Below are positions 14,465 through 17,030 of a stretch of 17,030 bases of DNA, one piece after another. This DNA comes from CAYUEQ01 sp964443805 (GTDB taxonomy: Bacteria; Bacillota_I; Bacilli_A; RF39; UBA660), in the NCBI GenBank assembly GCA_964443805.1, contig CAYUEQ010000018.1, positions 1 to 17,030 of the forward strand, read 5' to 3'. Numbering within the stretch: position 1 is the stretch's first letter; every line of letters begins with the position of its first letter. A program made the translations under genes and the position numbers. Under the pieces are notes generated by a model. The model saw only the letters and a program-made list of their open reading frames with translations, was not told where the DNA came from and searched no databases.

Positions 14465-16679
14465 TTTCTAGTTCCTTTCTAGAAAGTTGAGATAAAGCTA
14501 TTTCCTTATAAACTTCACAATCTTTCATAAGTGTTTTATGATTACCTATTCCAACAATACTCCCCTTGTCTAAAACAACTATTTTGTCAGCTTTTAATAT
14601 TGTATTTATTCTTTGAGCAACGATAAAGATAATATTATTCTTAGTTACTTTAGCAAGTTCCTTCCTTAGTTTTAAATCAGTTTTATAGTCTAGTGCTGAA
14701 AAAGAATCATCAAAAATATAAATATCTGGTTTTTTAGCTATAGCTCTAGCTATTGCTAGTCTTTGTCTTTGGCCACCTGATACATTTGTACCTCCTTGGG
14801 CAATTGGTGATGCGAATTTCTTCTTTTTAGTTTTAATAAATTCACTTGCTTGAGCAATATCTGTTACTTTATTTAATTGATTTTTACTTAAGTTATCTTT
14901 TCCTAGTTTAAGATTAGATTCTATTGTCCCACTAAATAACATACCTTTTTGTGGCACATAACCTATTTTAGAACGTAAATCATATAAACTAACATCTTTT
15001 ATGTTTATATTGTCGATTAATATTTTTCCGCCTGTTACATCATAAAATCTCGGTATTAGATTTATTAATGTAGATTTACCACTACCTGTTGAACCGATAA
15101 AAGCAGTTGTTGTTCCACTCTTAGCTTTAAAGTTTATATTTTGTAATACATCTTCATTAGCATCTGGATATCTAAAATATACATCTTTAAATTCAACAAC
15201 ACTTTTTTTGCTTTTACTAAACTTAACTGGCTCTATTGGATCAATAATTGTATTCTTTTTATTAAATACTTCTCCAATTCTTTTAATAGAAATTAAAGCT
15301 CTTGGGAACATAATTGACATCACACTTAACATTATAAATGCCATAATAATTTGCATTGAATAATTTATAAAAGCAATTAAATCTCCAACTTGCATAACTC
15401 CTAAATCAACTTTTTCTGCTCCCACCCAAATTATTAAGATACTAATTCCATTCATGATAAACATCATAAGTGGATATAGTAGGGCCATTGTTTTAGTAAC
15501 AAAAAGGTTTAAACCCATTAAGTTAGTACTTACATCATCAAACTTCTTTTCTTCTTTTTTCTCATTAGAAAAAGCTCTAATTACTGGCATTCCAGTTAGT
15601 ATTTCTCTTACTACTAAATTTAATTTATCAATTGTTTTTTGAATCTTTTGAAACTTAGGCATTACAAAGATTAATAATATTAACATTAAAATTAAGATTA
15701 AAACTAGCGCCAGTACTATCACCCATGCCATTTGGCTATTATACACTTTTAAAAATGCTCCGATACCAATAATTGGTGCATAAACAACTATTCTTAAGAA
15801 CATCATTATTAAAGTTTGTATTTGTTGAATATCATTAGTTGATCTGGTGATTAGTGATGAAGACGAAAACTCTTCAAATTCTTGATTAGAAAAACTCATT
15901 ATTTTAGTTGTTAACTTACTTCTTAAATTACAGCTAAATCTTGATGAAATTTGACTTATTAAATAAGCTGCTGATATTGCAACAACCATCGATAATAATG
16001 ATATACCTAACATTTCAAAACCAGTATTCTTTATATAACTAGTTTGATAATTATCGGTATCAACACCAATTGTTTTATATTCCTGTTTTACAAATGCGAT
16101 TGCAGCTTGATCAGTTAAAGCATCAGGAAGATTATTTGATTTATCAATAATCATTGCTGTTAACTGTTTGATTTGTTCTTCTTTTAATTGTTTGATTAAA
16201 GTAAAAATATTATTATCATTTAACGAAGCATTTTCAGGAAGTTTATTTTCTTGTTCTAGTAAAGTTCTAAGTTGTTCTTTTTCTTGATTAATACCTAATA
16301 TTACAATAATTGGATTCTTTAATACTTCATTTAATTTTTCTGTATCAACATCTTCATTTAACAAATATAAATTTTCTTCTTTTAAAAGTGGATAATCATA
16401 AACATAATCCATAAAATGTAGTTCACTTATCCTTTTATAACTATCCTTGATATAATCTCCATCATCGATATCAGAAAAAAACAATATTTGTTCTAATGAA
16501 GACTCAGTTATAACATCAGGAATAGTATTTTCTATTCCTCCTTGTTGAATACCTACATTGACAATTCTTGCTGTATATTCAGGTAATTTCAAATCAAACT
16601 GGGCCTGATAATAGACTAATAATATTACAACTAAAATTGGCAAAGTAAATTTTGCTAACACTTTTAAAATATCTTTCAT
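14457..16679 (-). CDS. ABC exporter half-transporter, degenerate-ATPase subunit with extracellular insertion
   Basis: First subunit of the heterodimeric exporter. At 740 residues it is about 140-150 longer than a standard half-transporter. The excess lies between helix 1 (about 11-25) and helix 2 (about 221-241): a polar, mostly helical-looking region of about 190 residues, predicted extracellular and comparable in position to the extracellular domain of BmrD. The nucleotide-binding domain (about 495-725) has Walker A GSTGSGKST (529-537), Gln577 and a good signature VSGGQ (633-637). In Walker B, IYIFDDS puts Asp658 where the catalytic Glu should be, and the H-loop His is Gln689 (IVAQRINTI). 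Its own ATP site should thus be degenerate, while its SGGQ completes the canonical site with the partner's Glu521/His552. It has a strong promoter and an AAAGGGGAG ribosome binding site. Confidence 0.95.
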   Translation of the reverse strand: MKDILKVLAKFTLPILVVILLVYYQAQFDLKLPEYTARIVNVGIQQGGIENTIPDVITESSLEQILFFSDIDDGDYIKDSYKRISELHFMDYVYDYPLLKEENLYLLNEDVDTEKLNEVLKNPIIVILGINQEKEQLRTLLEQENKLPENASLNDNNIFTLIKQLKEEQIKQLTAMIIDKSNNLPDALTDQAAIAFVKQEYKTIGVDTDNYQTSYIKNTGFEMLGISLLSMVVAISAAYLISQISSRFSCNLRSKLTTKIMSFSNQEFEEFSSSSLITRSTNDIQQIQTLIMMFLRIVVYAPIIGIGAFLKVYNSQMAWVIVLALVLILILMLILLIFVMPKFQKIQKTIDKLNLVVREILTGMPVIRAFSNEKKEEKKFDDVSTNLMGLNLFVTKTMALLYPLMMFIMNGISILIIWVGAEKVDLGVMQVGDLIAFINYSMQIIMAFIMLSVMSIMFPRALISIKRIGEVFNKKNTIIDPIEPVKFSKSKKSVVEFKDVYFRYPDANEDVLQNINFKAKSGTTTAFIGSTGSGKSTLINLIPRFYDVTGGKILIDNINIKDVSLYDLRSKIGYVPQKGMLFSGTIESNLKLGKDNLSKNQLNKVTDIAQASEFIKTKKKKFASPIAQGGTNVSGGQRQRLAIARAIAKKPDIYIFDDSFSALDYKTDLKLRKELAKVTKNNIIFIVAQRINTILKADKIVVLDKGSIVGIGNHKTLMKDCEVYKEIALSQLSRKELENE

Positions 16680-16714
16680 TTTTTCTCCCCTTTAAAACGT
16701 AATACACGCCATTA

Positions 16715-16743
16715 ATTATAGGTATCATCTGATAAAAAGTCAA
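16715..16743 (-). promoter_or_regulatory. Strong sigma-A promoter of the ABC exporter operon
   Basis: Minus-strand TTGACT (16738-16743), 17-base spacer, consensus TATAAT (16715-16720), about 35 bases before the ATG. It is the best consensus match in the window. No attenuator or regulator gene is seen beside it. Confidence 0.8.
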
Positions 16744-16765
16744 TCTAAAAATTAATATTTTTGTT

Positions 16766-16801
16766 AAAAAAACAAAATTATTGTTTTATTAATTTTGTTT
16801 T
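16766..16801 (-). terminator. Terminator of serS, overlapping its last codons
   Basis: Perfect 12-bp stem AAAACAAAATTA (16769-16780) / TAATTTTGTTTT (16790-16801), 9-base loop, T run on the minus strand (A at 16766-16772). The 5' arm encodes the C-terminal Lys-Thr-Lys-Leu and the TAA stop is in the 3' arm. T and A runs on both sides make it potentially bidirectional. Confidence 0.7.
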
Positions 16802-17030
16802 CCCACCCATATAAGGTTGTAGTGGTTTTGGAACATTTAAGTTTCCTTCTTCATCAATATTATTTTCTAATACTGCAATTAATCCTCTAGGTGATGCAAC
16901 AACAGTATTATTTAAAGTATGAACATAAGAAGTTCCTTTTTCTCCTTTTTTTCTAATCCCTAGGCGTCTACTTTGAGCATCTCCTAGATTAGAACAACTT
17001 CCTACTTCAAAATATTTTTGTTGACGTGGA
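16778..17030 (-). CDS. serS: Seryl-tRNA synthetase, C-terminal part (5' end outside window)
   Basis: Charges tRNA-Ser (and tRNA-Sec where present) with serine. Only the last 84 codons are in the window. They read as the end of a class II SerRS catalytic domain: PRQQKYFEVGSCSNLGDAQSRR, then VHTLNNTVVASPRGLIAVLENN (motif 3 region, with its Arg) and NVPKPLQPYMGGKTKLIKQ, the usual PEVLRPYMGG-like terminus. The motif 3 segment differs from the common bacterial LNGSGLAVGR form, which may mark a divergent SerRS branch. It is separated from the ABC operon by its own terminator. Confidence 0.93.
   Translation of the reverse strand, partial: PRQQKYFEVGSCSNLGDAQSRRLGIRKKGEKGTSYVHTLNNTVVASPRGLIAVLENNIDEEGNLNVPKPLQPYMGGKTKLIKQ

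Noticed and set aside
1..17030. CRISPR array, IS element, tRNA/rRNA or phage genes
   Set aside because: No regularly spaced repeats, transposase or integrase motifs, cloverleaf-like GC-rich stretches or structural phage genes were seen on either strand.

Overview
This 17 kb window is a very AT-rich stretch of bacterial chromosome. Almost every gene lies on the minus strand; the single plus-strand gene is a ZIP metal transporter. The order gpr - spoIIP - short membrane protein - lepA - (LTA synthase) - hemW matches, apart from one insertion, the gpr-spoIIP-yqxA-lepA-hemN order known from Bacillus subtilis. That order, two genuine sporulation genes, AGGAGG/AGGTG ribosome binding sites and an LtaS-type protein point to a low-GC Firmicute, probably a spore-forming or formerly spore-forming Bacilli/Erysipelotrichia-type lineage with a compact genome. 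Trp is TGG wherever I checked it and genes are intact under code 11. None of the 15 visible stop codons is TGA (10 TAA, 5 TAG).

Layout, left to right, all minus strand unless stated. 1-546: N-terminal part of a membrane-anchored surface-type protein, broken in frame at a run of six G. 685-1092: ndk. 1135-1794: glycerophosphodiester phosphodiesterase, with its ribosome binding site inside a terminator-like hairpin. 1840-3445: a hemW operon whose second gene is a small cadherin-like membrane protein. 3493-5562: lipoteichoic acid synthase family protein. 5617-7416: lepA. 7466-8789: spoIIP and a small membrane protein, overlapping. 8840-9580: a short germination protease. 9628-11028: miaB. 11105-11749: Bax-inhibitor-1 family protein, divergent from a ZIP transporter at 11851-12648 (+). 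12671-16679: a two-gene heterodimeric ABC exporter with one degenerate and one canonical ATP site. 16778-17030: the 3' end of serS.

The genes serve separate jobs: nucleotide and tRNA metabolism (ndk, miaB, serS), translation (lepA), heme or radical-SAM chemistry (hemW), cell envelope (LTA synthase, GDPD, surface proteins), sporulation and germination (spoIIP, gpr) and transport (ZIP, ABC pair). There is no island, phage, IS element, CRISPR array, tRNA or rRNA. I did not find a wholly new system. The items most worth a second look are the G-tract frameshift, the hairpin over the GDPD start, terminators built into stop codons in six genes, the short propeptide-less GPR, and the large extracellular insertion in the asymmetric ABC exporter. 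No gene-free gap exceeds about 140 bases.
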